Source of the DNA: DATFDN01 sp035685165
GTDB taxonomy: Bacteria > Pseudomonadota > Alphaproteobacteria > Acetobacterales > Acetobacteraceae
Direction of reading: 5' to 3'
Length of the DNA: 64,000 nt
Assembly (NCBI GenBank): GCA_035685165.1
Contig: DASRBI010000008.1
Location: forward strand, 1 to 64,000
Shown: positions 8,898 to 16,406 of the stretch, piece by piece
How positions within the stretch are numbered: position 1 is the first letter of the stretch
Layout: the number at the start of each line of letters is the position of its first letter
Position numbers and translations under genes: made by a program
Notes under the pieces: generated by a model
Told to the model about the DNA's origin: nothing
Databases searched by the model: none
The model's input: the letters and a program-made list of their open reading frames with translations, nothing else

Positions 8898-9139
8898 ATC
8901 CTAGGCGGGAGGCCGGGTAGGGCTCCTGGCGCGGGGCCGCCCTGCGTCATCCGCACTTGATGCCCGTCGCGCGGCTGTGATTGTGCAAGGCCGGAACGGC
9001 CCTTCACACTTCGGGCCGTGCCCGCAACCCGTTTGTCAGAGTTCGACTTGGCTAGCCGTCTCGCCAACCCCCTTCAGGCGGACCGGACTGACCTGCGGGC
9101 AAGATGTCCTCGGCCGCAAAACAGGAGAGAACACCGGTG

Positions 9140-9634
9140 ATGAAGGTCAAAAATTTCGCAGCCGTCATGGCGATCAGCGCGCTGGCTGCGCTGCCTGCGT
9201 GCTCGATGTTCGGTGGCGGGCAGCAGGCCGCCGCTCCGGCGCCCGCACCCGCGCCCGCGCCGGCACCCGCCCCTGCACCGCCGCCTCCGAGCAACCCGTC
9301 GCAGAACGCGATGTCGCGCAGCCTGGTTCGCCAGGTGCAGGCGAAGCTGAAGCAGGGCCACATGTATCCGGGCCGGATCGACGGCATCTACGGCCCGCAG
9401 ACCAGGCGCGGCGTGATGCAGTTCCAGCGCAAGAACAACCTCCAGCCGACGGGCGAGCTTGACGATGCGACCCTGCAGGCGATGAACCTGTCGGCGCCTG
9501 ATGAGGGCGGCTCGATGAACGGCGGCGCCATGAACAGCGGCACCGGCGACAACAGCATGAATGGCGGCAGCATGGGCGGGGCGGCAGCGCCCGCGCCGGC
9601 GGCGCCGGCCCCGGCCGCGCCCGCCAAGGAGTAA
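9140..9634 (+). CDS. Peptidoglycan-binding-domain lipoprotein
   Basis: The 164-residue product has a lipoprotein signal ending in LAALPAC (predicted lipidated Cys at about 24). A linker of alternating Ala-Pro follows, then a PG_binding_1 domain (SLVRQVQAKLKQGHMYPGRI, YGPQTRRGVMQFQ) at about 57-115. The C-terminal tail is rich in Met, Asn and Gly with repeated MNGG-like units and ends in Ala-Pro repeats. It should sit in the outer membrane or periplasm and bind the cell wall non-covalently. ATG 9140 is preferred over an in-frame ATG at 9104 because it begins a proper signal sequence. Confidence 0.85.
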   Translation: MKVKNFAAVMAISALAALPACSMFGGGQQAAAPAPAPAPAPAPAPAPPPPSNPSQNAMSRSLVRQVQAKLKQGHMYPGRIDGIYGPQTRRGVMQFQRKNNLQPTGELDDATLQAMNLSAPDEGGSMNGGAMNSGTGDNSMNGGSMGGAAAPAPAAPAPAAPAKE

Positions 9635-9670
9635 GACGTAGCCGCAAGACAGGCTGCCCGCTCCTGTGCG

Positions 9671-9699
9671 ACCCTCCTCCCCGACCAGGGAGGAGGGTT
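9671..9699 (+). promoter_or_regulatory. Hairpin enclosing the ribosome-binding site of the next gene
   Basis: ACCCTCCTCC at 9671-9680 is a perfect 10-base complement of GGAGGAGGGT at 9690-9699, with a 9-base loop. The 3' arm contains AGGAGG at 9691-9696, which sits eight bases before the ATG at 9705. Folding would hide this Shine-Dalgarno sequence. No T-run follows, so it is not a normal intrinsic terminator. Confidence 0.6.
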
Positions 9700-9704
9700 C
9701 GTGC

Positions 9705-10772
9705 ATGGACTTCGGGATCGGCATCGCCACGAGCCATGATTCGTGGCGGCTCGCGGAACGCGCGGAGGCGCTGGGCTTCACCCACGCCTGGTTCTTCGAC
9801 ACCCAGATGATCACCGCCGACTGCTTCGTCGCTATGGGCGCGGCGGCGCTGAAGACTTCGCGAATCCGCCTCGGCACCGGCGTTCTGGTGCCGTCCAACC
9901 GGATCGCGGCGGTGACAGCGAATGCTTTCGCAACTCTGAACGCGATGGCGCCCGGGCGGATCGACTTCGGCGTCGGCACGGGCTTTTCCGCGCGCCGCGC
10001 GATGGGGCTCGGGGCGATGAAGCTCGCCGATCTCGAGGAATATGTGCGCGTCGTTTACGGCCTGCTGAACGAGCAGACCATCGAGACGAACATCGAGGGC
10101 AAGCGGCGGAAAATCCGGTTGCTCAATCCGGATGCCGGCCTGATCAACACACGCGACCCGGTACGGCTGCATGTGTCCGCCTACGGGCCGAAATCGCAGG
10201 CGCTCACGGCACGGCTGGGCGCGGCATGGAAAACCTTTGTTTCCGATGTACCGGGCGCGCTCGCGGTGCTCGACAGTATGAAGTCAAGCTGGGCGGAGGC
10301 CGGCCGCAGCGACCCGCTTTACGCGACCGCCTGGACCTGCGGCTGCGTGCTGGAGCCAGGCGAGCCGGCCGACAGCCCGCGCGCGCTGCGTCAGTCCGGG
10401 CCGCGCGCGGCGGTGCTGCTGCACCGCGCCGCGGATCTCGACATGGAGGGCTGGCAGAACACGTCGGACGTGCCGGCGGAGGTGGCCGAGCAGGTGCGCG
10501 GCTACGTGGAGATGGCACGGGGCTACGAGCCGCGCGATGCGCGTTATCTGATGAACCATCGCGGGCACTTCGTGTTCGTCAAGCCCGAGGAACGGAAGTT
10601 CATCACCGCCGAGCTGATCCGTCGCACCACCTTCACCGCAACCGAGCAGGAGCTGAAGCAGCGCGTGGAGGCGATGCGCGATGCCGGCTGGTCGCAGATC
10701 GTGTTCTGCATTACGCCCGGCGAGGAACAGGCGCTTGAGGATTTCGCGCGCGTCCGACAAGCCTTCGCCTGA
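9705..10772 (+). CDS. LLM-class flavin-dependent oxidoreductase
   Basis: The 355-residue protein is a member of the luciferase-like (LLM/F420 or FMN) superfamily with a TIM-barrel fold. N-terminal features are DFGIGIATSHDSWRLAERAE and LGFTHAWFFDTQM. The segment IRLGTGVLVPSNRIAAVTAN and the following GRIDFGVGTGFSARRAMG are the usual cofactor-binding strand-loop elements. Such enzymes are monooxygenases or reductases; whether FMN or F420 is used is not clear. The start is the ATG at 9705 directly behind a strong AGGAGG that lies in a hairpin. The gene runs convergent to nth. Confidence 0.87.
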   Translation: MDFGIGIATSHDSWRLAERAEALGFTHAWFFDTQMITADCFVAMGAAALKTSRIRLGTGVLVPSNRIAAVTANAFATLNAMAPGRIDFGVGTGFSARRAMGLGAMKLADLEEYVRVVYGLLNEQTIETNIEGKRRKIRLLNPDAGLINTRDPVRLHVSAYGPKSQALTARLGAAWKTFVSDVPGALAVLDSMKSSWAEAGRSDPLYATAWTCGCVLEPGEPADSPRALRQSGPRAAVLLHRAADLDMEGWQNTSDVPAEVAEQVRGYVEMARGYEPRDARYLMNHRGHFVFVKPEERKFITAELIRRTTFTATEQELKQRVEAMRDAGWSQIVFCITPGEEQALEDFARVRQAFA

Positions 10773-10837
10773 AGAGCGTGGGCGGATGTCGATCCGTCGA
10801 CGCAAGCGCCGCCCCATCGCGCTGCGCTACATGCGCG

Positions 10838-11554
10838 CTACACCGCTGCCGCCGCGTTGCGCCTCGGCGCGGCGGCCCGGGTGCTGGGTGCCGGCGTCTT
10901 CGGCCGGTAATGGCACCAGGACGCGGCAACGCAGCGCCAGCATTCGGGCGTGCGCGCCTTGCACACATAACGCCCGTGCAGGATCAGGTAGTGATGCGCG
11001 TCGCGCAGCAACTCGGCCGGCACGCGCTTGAGGAGGCTGTCCTCCACCTCGCGCGGTGTCTTGCCCGGCGCGATCCCGGTGCGGTTGCCGAGCCGGAAGA
11101 TATGCGTATCGACTGCCATCGTCGGCTGGCCGAAAGCAACATTCAGCACGACATTCGCGGTCTTGCGGCCGACGCCCGGCAGGGCTTCCAGCTTTTCCCG
11201 ATCTTGAGGCACTTCGCCGCCATGGATCTCGACGAGCTGCCGGGCCAGTGCCGCCACATTCTTCGCCTTGTTTTGCCAGAGCCCGAGCGAGCGGATGTGT
11301 CGCCCGATCCCGGCTTCGCCGAGCCGGGCCATCGCTTCAGGCGTCGGCGCTTCCGCGAACAAGCCCTGGGTGACGCGGTTCACCGCGGCGTCCGTGGTCT
11401 GCGCCGACAGCACGACGGCGACGAGCAGTGTGAAAGGATCGCGGTAGTCGAGTTCGCTGCGCGGATCGGGAATCGCCTCGGCCAGCGCCTCGATGAAGCC
11501 GCGCACTTCCTTGCGTGTCATCGGCTTCGCCGCCCGCGGCGCTGCGTCGTTCAT
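10838..11554 (-). CDS. nth: Endonuclease III
   Basis: The 238-residue protein is a base-excision repair DNA glycosylase/AP lyase that removes oxidised pyrimidines. The helix-hairpin-helix LPGVGRKTANVVLN contains the catalytic lysine, and VDTHIFRLGNR contains the catalytic aspartate. The C-terminal 4Fe-4S ligands follow the exact C-x6-C-x2-C-x5-C spacing (CKARTPECWRCVAASWC). The start is taken at ATG 11552-11554 (NDAAPRAAK), and the upstream part of the frame runs into the neighbouring kinase end. The gene follows the two-component genes by about 40 bases on the same strand. Confidence 0.95.
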   Translation of the reverse strand: MNDAAPRAAKPMTRKEVRGFIEALAEAIPDPRSELDYRDPFTLLVAVVLSAQTTDAAVNRVTQGLFAEAPTPEAMARLGEAGIGRHIRSLGLWQNKAKNVAALARQLVEIHGGEVPQDREKLEALPGVGRKTANVVLNVAFGQPTMAVDTHIFRLGNRTGIAPGKTPREVEDSLLKRVPAELLRDAHHYLILHGRYVCKARTPECWRCVAASWCHYRPKTPAPSTRAAAPRRNAAAAV

Positions 11555-11595
11555 CCCGCAAGTCTGGCCGGTGCGGGCGCCTGCGGCAAGCCGCC

Positions 11596-12933
11596 TCAAA
11601 TCGGCAGCCGCACCCGTGCGCGCAGGCCGCCCAAGGGGCTGTCCTCCAGCATGATGTCGCCGCCATGCGCGCGCACGATGTCGCGGGCGATGGTGAGACC
11701 TAGGCCCGTGCCGCCCGCGGTGTCGCTCTCGAACGGGCGGAACACGCTTTCGCGGCGGTCGGGCGGAATACCCGGGCCGTCATCGTCCACCAGCACGTGC
11801 ACGCCACGCGGACCGGCCGGGGTGGCGGCGAGCACGACGCGGCGAGCGTGGCGCAGCGCATTATCGACCAAATTGGTGATGGCCCGTCGCGCCGCGTCTG
11901 CCCGCAGCGGGAGCACGAGGGCGGGCGGCACCTCCAGCACGAGATCGGCACCGGCGCGTCGCGCGCCCTCTGCCACCTCGGTGAGCATCCGCGAGAGGTC
12001 GGTCGGTTCGGCCTGCTCGAGCTTCTCGCCGCGCGCGAAGGCCAGGTAGCCCTCGATCATGCGCTCCATCTCTTCGACGTCGGCCGTCATCTCCGCGACG
12101 TCCGGGGCGAGTTCGGGCTTTGGCGGCAGCATCGCGAGCGCGAGGCGAAGCCGCGTCAGCGGGGTGCGGAGATCGTGGGAGACGCCGGCCAGCATCTCGG
12201 TGCGCTGCACGAGGAAGCGGCGGATGCGCTCCTGCATCCGGTTGAACGCCATTGCCGCCTGCCGCACCTCGGCGGCCCCCTCGGGGCGAATCGGATCGGT
12301 GTCGCGGCCAAGACCGAATGCTTCGGCGGCGCTGGCAAGCCGCCGGATCGCCCGCACCTGGTTTCGCATGAACAGCGCAGCGATGGCGAACAGGAGCGCC
12401 GCGGTGCCCGCCACCCAGGCGACGAAGAACCAGATCGTGCCGAGATCGACGCGCTTGCGCGGCGCCAGCACATCGAGGACGCCGTCGGGCAACTGGATGC
12501 GGATCAGCACGTAGCGCGGGTCGTAGTTCCAGTCGAGCAGGAACGGATCGTCCAGCCGCTCGTGCAGCGCCGCGATGAGGTCGTCGTCCATCGGCCCGAG
12601 CACGTTCTCCTGGCGCGCCTCGCGAGGCAGGATTTTCCCCGGCTCGAGTCGCATCTTGAGGTCGAACTGCCTGAGCGCCTGATCCATCGCCCAGGCGCGG
12701 TCCTCCGGGCTCCAGTCCCGTCGCATGAGATCGAGCGTCATCGCGATCTCGCCCGCCACCGAGCCGGAGAGCCGCCGGTAAACGAGCGTCAGGTGGCTGC
12801 CGTAGTAGATCCAGAGCGCGACGGCTTGCAGCAGCACGAGCGGGATCAGGATCATCAGCAGGCTGCGCCCCAGCAGCGAGCGCGGCATGAACCGCTTGAC
12901 GAACCGCCCCGGGCCGAACCGCGGCGCGCGCAT
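11596..12933 (-). CDS. Sensor histidine kinase (EnvZ-like)
   Basis: The 445-residue membrane kinase has transmembrane helices at about 21-45 and 168-188 flanking a periplasmic sensor domain of some 120 residues. A HAMP linker (about 190-245), an H-box (GVSHDLRTPLTRLRLALAM, His253) and a C-terminal HATPase with N box (ITNLVDNALRHA), G1 (DDGPGIP) and G2 (GTGLGLTI) follow. Its start overlaps the stop of the response regulator by one base, so it is the partner kinase. The stimulus is unknown; the architecture matches the EnvZ-type group of envelope or osmotic sensors. Confidence 0.93.
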   Translation of the reverse strand: MRAPRFGPGRFVKRFMPRSLLGRSLLMILIPLVLLQAVALWIYYGSHLTLVYRRLSGSVAGEIAMTLDLMRRDWSPEDRAWAMDQALRQFDLKMRLEPGKILPREARQENVLGPMDDDLIAALHERLDDPFLLDWNYDPRYVLIRIQLPDGVLDVLAPRKRVDLGTIWFFVAWVAGTAALLFAIAALFMRNQVRAIRRLASAAEAFGLGRDTDPIRPEGAAEVRQAAMAFNRMQERIRRFLVQRTEMLAGVSHDLRTPLTRLRLALAMLPPKPELAPDVAEMTADVEEMERMIEGYLAFARGEKLEQAEPTDLSRMLTEVAEGARRAGADLVLEVPPALVLPLRADAARRAITNLVDNALRHARRVVLAATPAGPRGVHVLVDDDGPGIPPDRRESVFRPFESDTAGGTGLGLTIARDIVRAHGGDIMLEDSPLGGLRARVRLPI

Positions 12934-13625
12934 CAGCCGACCCCCGGCTTCAGCACATAGCCGCGCCCGCGCACCGTCAGCAAGAAGCGGGGCTCGCGCG
13001 GGTCGGCCTCGATCTTGCGGCGCAGGCGCGTCACCTGCACGTCGATCGCGCGCTCGTTCGTCTCGTCCATCCCGAGCGTCTGGCTGATCTCCTCGCGCGA
13101 GAGCACCGCATGTGGGCGGCGCGCGAGCAGCGAAAGCAGCGCGTTCTCGGCCCCGGTGAGCCGGATCGTCTGGTCGGGGCGGCGAAGTTCGCCCCGCTCG
13201 CTGTCGAACAAGGCCGGGCCGATCTGCACCGGCCCCTCCGGCGTCGGAGCGGGCGCGGCGCGGCGGAGCATGGCGCGGATCCTGAGCACGAGTTCCATCG
13301 GCTCGAACGGCTTGCCGAGATAATCATCCGCCCCCGACTCGAAGCCCGCGATCCGGTCCTCCGGGGCGCCGCGCGCCGTCAGCAGCAGGATCGGCAGACC
13401 GTTCGCCTCGCGCCGCAGCGATTCTGTTAGCGCGAGCCCGCTTTCGCCCGGCATCATCACGTCGAGCACCAGCAGGTCGGGCGCGAGCGAGCGCAACTTG
13501 GCGCGCGCCTCGGCGGCGCTTTCGGCCGTCGTCACGCGGAACCCGTGGTCGGCGAGATAGCGCGACAGCAAGCCACGCAGGCGGATGTCGTCGTCCACCA
13601 CCAGGATGAGCGCGTCCTCGACCAC
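12933..13625 (-). CDS. OmpR/PetR-type response regulator
   Basis: The 230-residue regulator has a receiver domain with acidic pocket Asp11-Asp12, phospho-acceptor Asp55 in LLVLDVMMPGESG and a conserved Lys in GKPFEPMEL. A winged-helix DNA-binding domain follows (about 130-230), ending VRGRGYVLKPG. It starts with GTG at 13623-13625; a TAA lies two codons upstream in frame, so no earlier start is possible. It sits three bases after the MarR-family gene and overlaps the kinase, giving a MarR-RR-HK operon. The MarR/OmpR pairing resembles petP-petR of Rhodobacter capsulatus (family knowledge; orthology is inferred). Confidence 0.93.
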   Translation of the reverse strand: MVEDALILVVDDDIRLRGLLSRYLADHGFRVTTAESAAEARAKLRSLAPDLLVLDVMMPGESGLALTESLRREANGLPILLLTARGAPEDRIAGFESGADDYLGKPFEPMELVLRIRAMLRRAAPAPTPEGPVQIGPALFDSERGELRRPDQTIRLTGAENALLSLLARRPHAVLSREEISQTLGMDETNERAIDVQVTRLRRKIEADPREPRFLLTVRGRGYVLKPGVG

Positions 13626-13628
13626 GTT

Positions 13629-14201
13629 TTAGCCGGCCGGGCGCGGCCGGGCGCGCTGGGGACTATCGAGGTAGTCGCGCGCCGCCTGGTCCATGATCGC
13701 GCGCATGACCCGGCGGAACCCGTCGACCGCCGATCCGCCCGCCTCGCGATAGGCTGCCGTCAGCCGCTCCCGCTGGCGCTCGAACAGCCGTCGCTCCAGC
13801 TCCTGCCCATTTTCCGTCAGCCGCAGGAGCCGCTGGCGGCGGTCGGCGCTGCCGGGCGCCTGCGCCACGTAGCCGCGCTCGACCAGGACCGACAGCACGC
13901 GCGCGAGGCTTTGTTTGGTAATCCGCAGGATGGCGAGCAGATCGGAGACGGTGATGTCGGGGTTGCGCCCGATGAAGTGCAGCGCACGGTGGTGGGCGCG
14001 GCCGAGCCCGAGCTCCTCTAGAATGAGGTCGGCGGCATTGGTGAAGTCGCGGTACGCGAAGAAGAGCAAATCCTGCGCGAGCCGGATTTCCTCCTCGCGC
14101 AGGAACAAGAGGCCGGTGCCGGCGGCCGAGGGTTTCGCCTCGGCCGTCCCCGCTTGCCTTGGGGTTATCCTGCCGGTGCGCCCGTCGGGCATGGCTGTCA
14201 T
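13629..14201 (-). CDS. MarR-family transcriptional regulator (PetP-like)
   Basis: The 190-residue protein has a MarR winged-helix core: helix-turn-helix in ITVSDLLAILRITKQSLARVLSVLVERGYV and the wing in QAPGSADRRQRLLRLTENGQ. The first 30 or so residues form a poorly conserved extension. Two starts are possible, ATG at 14201 or three codons later. It heads the operon with the response regulator and kinase and is divergent from the branched-chain aminotransferase gene. The 92-base space between the divergent genes is AT-rich and could carry its operator. Confidence 0.88.
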   Translation of the reverse strand: MTAMPDGRTGRITPRQAGTAEAKPSAAGTGLLFLREEEIRLAQDLLFFAYRDFTNAADLILEELGLGRAHHRALHFIGRNPDITVSDLLAILRITKQSLARVLSVLVERGYVAQAPGSADRRQRLLRLTENGQELERRLFERQRERLTAAYREAGGSAVDGFRRVMRAIMDQAARDYLDSPQRARPRPAG

Positions 14202-14224
14202 TCCGGGCGTTTCGGACAGTGACG

Positions 14225-14253
14225 TTGACGTATCGGCATCATCATTCTACTCT
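14225..14253 (+). promoter_or_regulatory. Possible sigma-70-type promoter of the aminotransferase gene
   Basis: TTGACG at 14225-14230 is a good -35 hexamer. TACTCT at 14248-14253, 17 bases further on, is a modest -10. The pair lies about 40 bases before the start codon at 14294, in the AT-richer space between divergent genes. It is a tentative call. Confidence 0.4.
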
Positions 14254-14293
14254 GGCCGGGCGGTGGCTAATAATATTACCGGGAGAACGCAAG

Positions 14294-15205
14294 ATGGCGC
14301 TGGTCCCTTTCGACGACCGTGACGGATTCATCTGGTTCGACGGCGCCCTTGTTCCCTGGCGCGACGCCAAGCTGCATGTCCTGACCCACGGGCTGCATTA
14401 TGCCAGCGCGGTGTTTGAAGGCGAACGGGCCTATGCGGGCAATATATTCCGCCTGCGCGACCACACCGACCGGCTGATCAACTCGGCCCGCATCCTCGGG
14501 TTCGAAATCCCCTTCACCGCCGAGCAGATCGATGCCGCCTGCTACCAGACGCTGCGCGCCAACAAGCAGAGCGACGCCTATGTGCGGCCGATCGCCTGGC
14601 GCGGTTCGGAGATGCTGGCCGTCTCGGCCCAGCACACGAAAATCCATCTCGCCATCGCCACCTGGGAATGGCCGAGCTATTTCGAGAACAAGATGGCGGG
14701 AATTCGGCTCGGGATGGCGCCGTGGAAGCGTCCCTCGCCGGAGACCGCGCCGACGGCAGCCAAGGCCACGGGCCTGTACATGATCGGCACGCTGTCCAAG
14801 CATGCCGCCGAGGCCGAGGGCTATGCCGACGCGCTGATGCTCGACTGGCGCGGCCGGATCGCCGAGGCGACCGGGGCCAACATCTTCTTCGTCATGGACG
14901 GCGATATCCACACGCCGACGCCCGATTGTTTCCTCGACGGCATCACCCGCCGCAGCGTGATGGCGCTCGCCAAGAACCGGCAGATGAAGATGATCGAGCG
15001 GCCCATCATGCCCGAGGAGATGAGCCGCGCCAGCGAGGCGTTCCTCGCCGGCACCGCCGCCGAGGTGACGCCGATCCGGGAGATCGGCCACTACAGCTTC
15101 ACGCCCGGCCGGATCAGCGAGACGCTGATGAAGGACTACGAGGCGCTGGTGAAAAAGGCGCCCGAGCAGGTGGCGCGCGAGATCGGGCTTCCGGCCGCCG
15201 CGTAG
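14294..15205 (+). CDS. ilvE: Branched-chain amino acid aminotransferase
   Basis: This 303-residue fold-type IV PLP enzyme transfers amino groups between glutamate and the 2-oxo acids of leucine, isoleucine and valine. Diagnostic segments are THGLHYASAVFEGERAY near the N-terminus, the PLP lysine at about 157 in TAAKATGLYMIG, and EATGANIFFV plus GTAAEVTPIREI near the C-terminus. The ATG at 14294 is preceded by GGGAG. An upstream extension of the frame overlaps the divergent MarR gene and is not expected to be translated. Length is typical of the alphaproteobacterial enzyme. Confidence 0.95.
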   Translation: MALVPFDDRDGFIWFDGALVPWRDAKLHVLTHGLHYASAVFEGERAYAGNIFRLRDHTDRLINSARILGFEIPFTAEQIDAACYQTLRANKQSDAYVRPIAWRGSEMLAVSAQHTKIHLAIATWEWPSYFENKMAGIRLGMAPWKRPSPETAPTAAKATGLYMIGTLSKHAAEAEGYADALMLDWRGRIAEATGANIFFVMDGDIHTPTPDCFLDGITRRSVMALAKNRQMKMIERPIMPEEMSRASEAFLAGTAAEVTPIREIGHYSFTPGRISETLMKDYEALVKKAPEQVAREIGLPAAA

Positions 15206-15307
15206 GGCGCGCGAGGGCGCGGCTCCCCTCCCGCGAGCCCTGACTGGCCGGTCGCTCCGGCGGGCGGCTTACCCATGGCACGAGCGCCATAGCAGACCTG
15301 CGGCGGG

Positions 15308-15508
15308 TCAGGATTCGGCTTGGCGCATGATCTCGTCTTCCGGCGGGCTTGTTGTCAGGTCGATCGGCCAGGGCCTGTCGACCTGGACCATCTTCAGCTT
15401 GCCGCCGTCATCGACGCTGGTAACGGAAGCCGCGACCAGCGCCAGCTTGCCGTCGAACGGCGCGGCGCGCGCGCCGGCGGCGAAACCCGCGCCGGGAGGG
15501 TCGCACAC
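15308..15508 (-). CDS. Possible small protein or gene remnant
   Basis: A 66-codon frame from a GTG at 15506-15508. The composition (GKLALVAASVTSVDDGG, RPWPIDLTTSPPEDEIM) looks protein-like, unlike the Arg/Pro-rich shadow frames nearby. There is no convincing ribosome-binding site and no recognised family. It lies in a 390-base stretch (15206-15595) with no other gene, next to a pseudogene, so it may be the end of a decayed gene whose 5' part is lost. Confidence 0.3.
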   Translation of the reverse strand: MCDPPGAGFAAGARAAPFDGKLALVAASVTSVDDGGKLKMVQVDRPWPIDLTTSPPEDEIMRQAES

Positions 15509-15595
15509 AGCCGCCGGGCGGCGGTAGTTTCCTCCGCTGCTGGATTTTGCTAGCACTCTGAGCTGAAGTCGCAACGTTCGCAGGGAGAACGGCCC

Positions 15596-15823
15596 TTGTC
15601 GGAAACCGTCGAGTCCCTCCTGCACGATCTGCTCTCCTGGCTCGCCCGCGCACCGCGTCCCTATGCCGAGGTGATGGAGGCGTGGCGCACCTCCTGTCCG
15701 CGCCTGCCGGTGTGGGAGGAGGCGACGGACCGCGACTTCGTCGCGCTCGACCGCGGCACGGTGCGCCTCACCACGGCCGGCTTGGCGTTCCTGGGCGAAA
15801 GCGGGGTGAACCGTCGCGCGTGA
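15596..15823 (+). CDS. Small conserved hypothetical protein
   Basis: The 75-residue protein starts with TTG at 15596 behind AGGGAG. The central segment RPYAEVMEAWRTSCPRLPVW matches, from memory, a short conserved protein found widely in proteobacteria and of unknown role; the rest fits a small winged-helix-like fold (VRLTTAGLAFLG). Its stop overlaps the GTG of the following hydroxyacid dehydrogenase pseudogene (GTGA), so it was once translationally coupled to that gene. Confidence 0.72.
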   Translation: MSETVESLLHDLLSWLARAPRPYAEVMEAWRTSCPRLPVWEEATDRDFVALDRGTVRLTTAGLAFLGESGVNRRA

Positions 15824-16379
15824 CCATCCTGGACGACCGGCACGACACGCTCCGCGCGCTCCCCTGCTTCGCACGGCTGGCGCCGCATCAGGTCACGGTT
15901 TTCACCGACCATGTGGAGGATACGGACTCCGCGCGCGCGAAGCAGCCGTTCGAGAGGGGCACGAAACAGAGCCCGATAAAGAAAGCTTCTTCGCCGCCGG
16001 CGATGCGCTGACCCTGCATATGCGCCTCGTTCCCGCCACGCGCGGCATCGTCACCGCCGCCGTCCTCGCATTGATGAAGCCGGACGCAATCCTAGTGAAC
16101 ACGGGTCGTGCTGGCCTTATCGAGCCGGGCGCGCTCGTTTCCGCGCTGCGCGCCGGCCACCCCGGCTATGCGGCGGTGGACGTCTACGAGCAGGAGCCGC
16201 TGCCGGGCGGCAGGCATCCACTGCTGGAGATGCCGAACCACGTCTGCCCGCCGCACATCGGCTATGTGACGCGCCAGGAATACGACCTGCAATTCAGCGA
16301 CATTTTCGACCAGATCAATGCCTTCGGAGCCGCTGCGCCGATCAACATCATCAACCCCGAGGCGCTGCAAGCGCGCTAG
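15820..16379 (+). pseudogene. D-2-hydroxyacid dehydrogenase, internally deleted and frameshifted
   Basis: The first part (from GTG 15820) reads TILDDRHDTLRALPCFARL and DHVEDTD, the normal N-terminus of this dehydrogenase family, and stops at 16009-16011. From about 15981 another frame reads ESFFAAGDALTLHMRLVPAT and continues to 16379 with NTGRAGLIEPGALV, DVYEQEPLP and PHIGYVTRQEYD, the normal C-terminal half including the catalytic Arg, Glu and His regions. Roughly 150-170 residues between them, including the NAD-binding glycine loop, are missing. The product cannot be a working dehydrogenase. It follows the small gene at 15596 with a GTGA overlap. Confidence 0.85.
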
Positions 16380-16406
16380 ACGAGATTCCCTGCTCGCCGC
16401 CCGTCC

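Noticed and set aside
9230..9290. Repeat-based mobile or regulatory element in the Ala-Pro stretch
   Set aside because: The GCGCCC/GCACCC repeats encode the Ala-Pro linker of the lipoprotein and are explained by coding.
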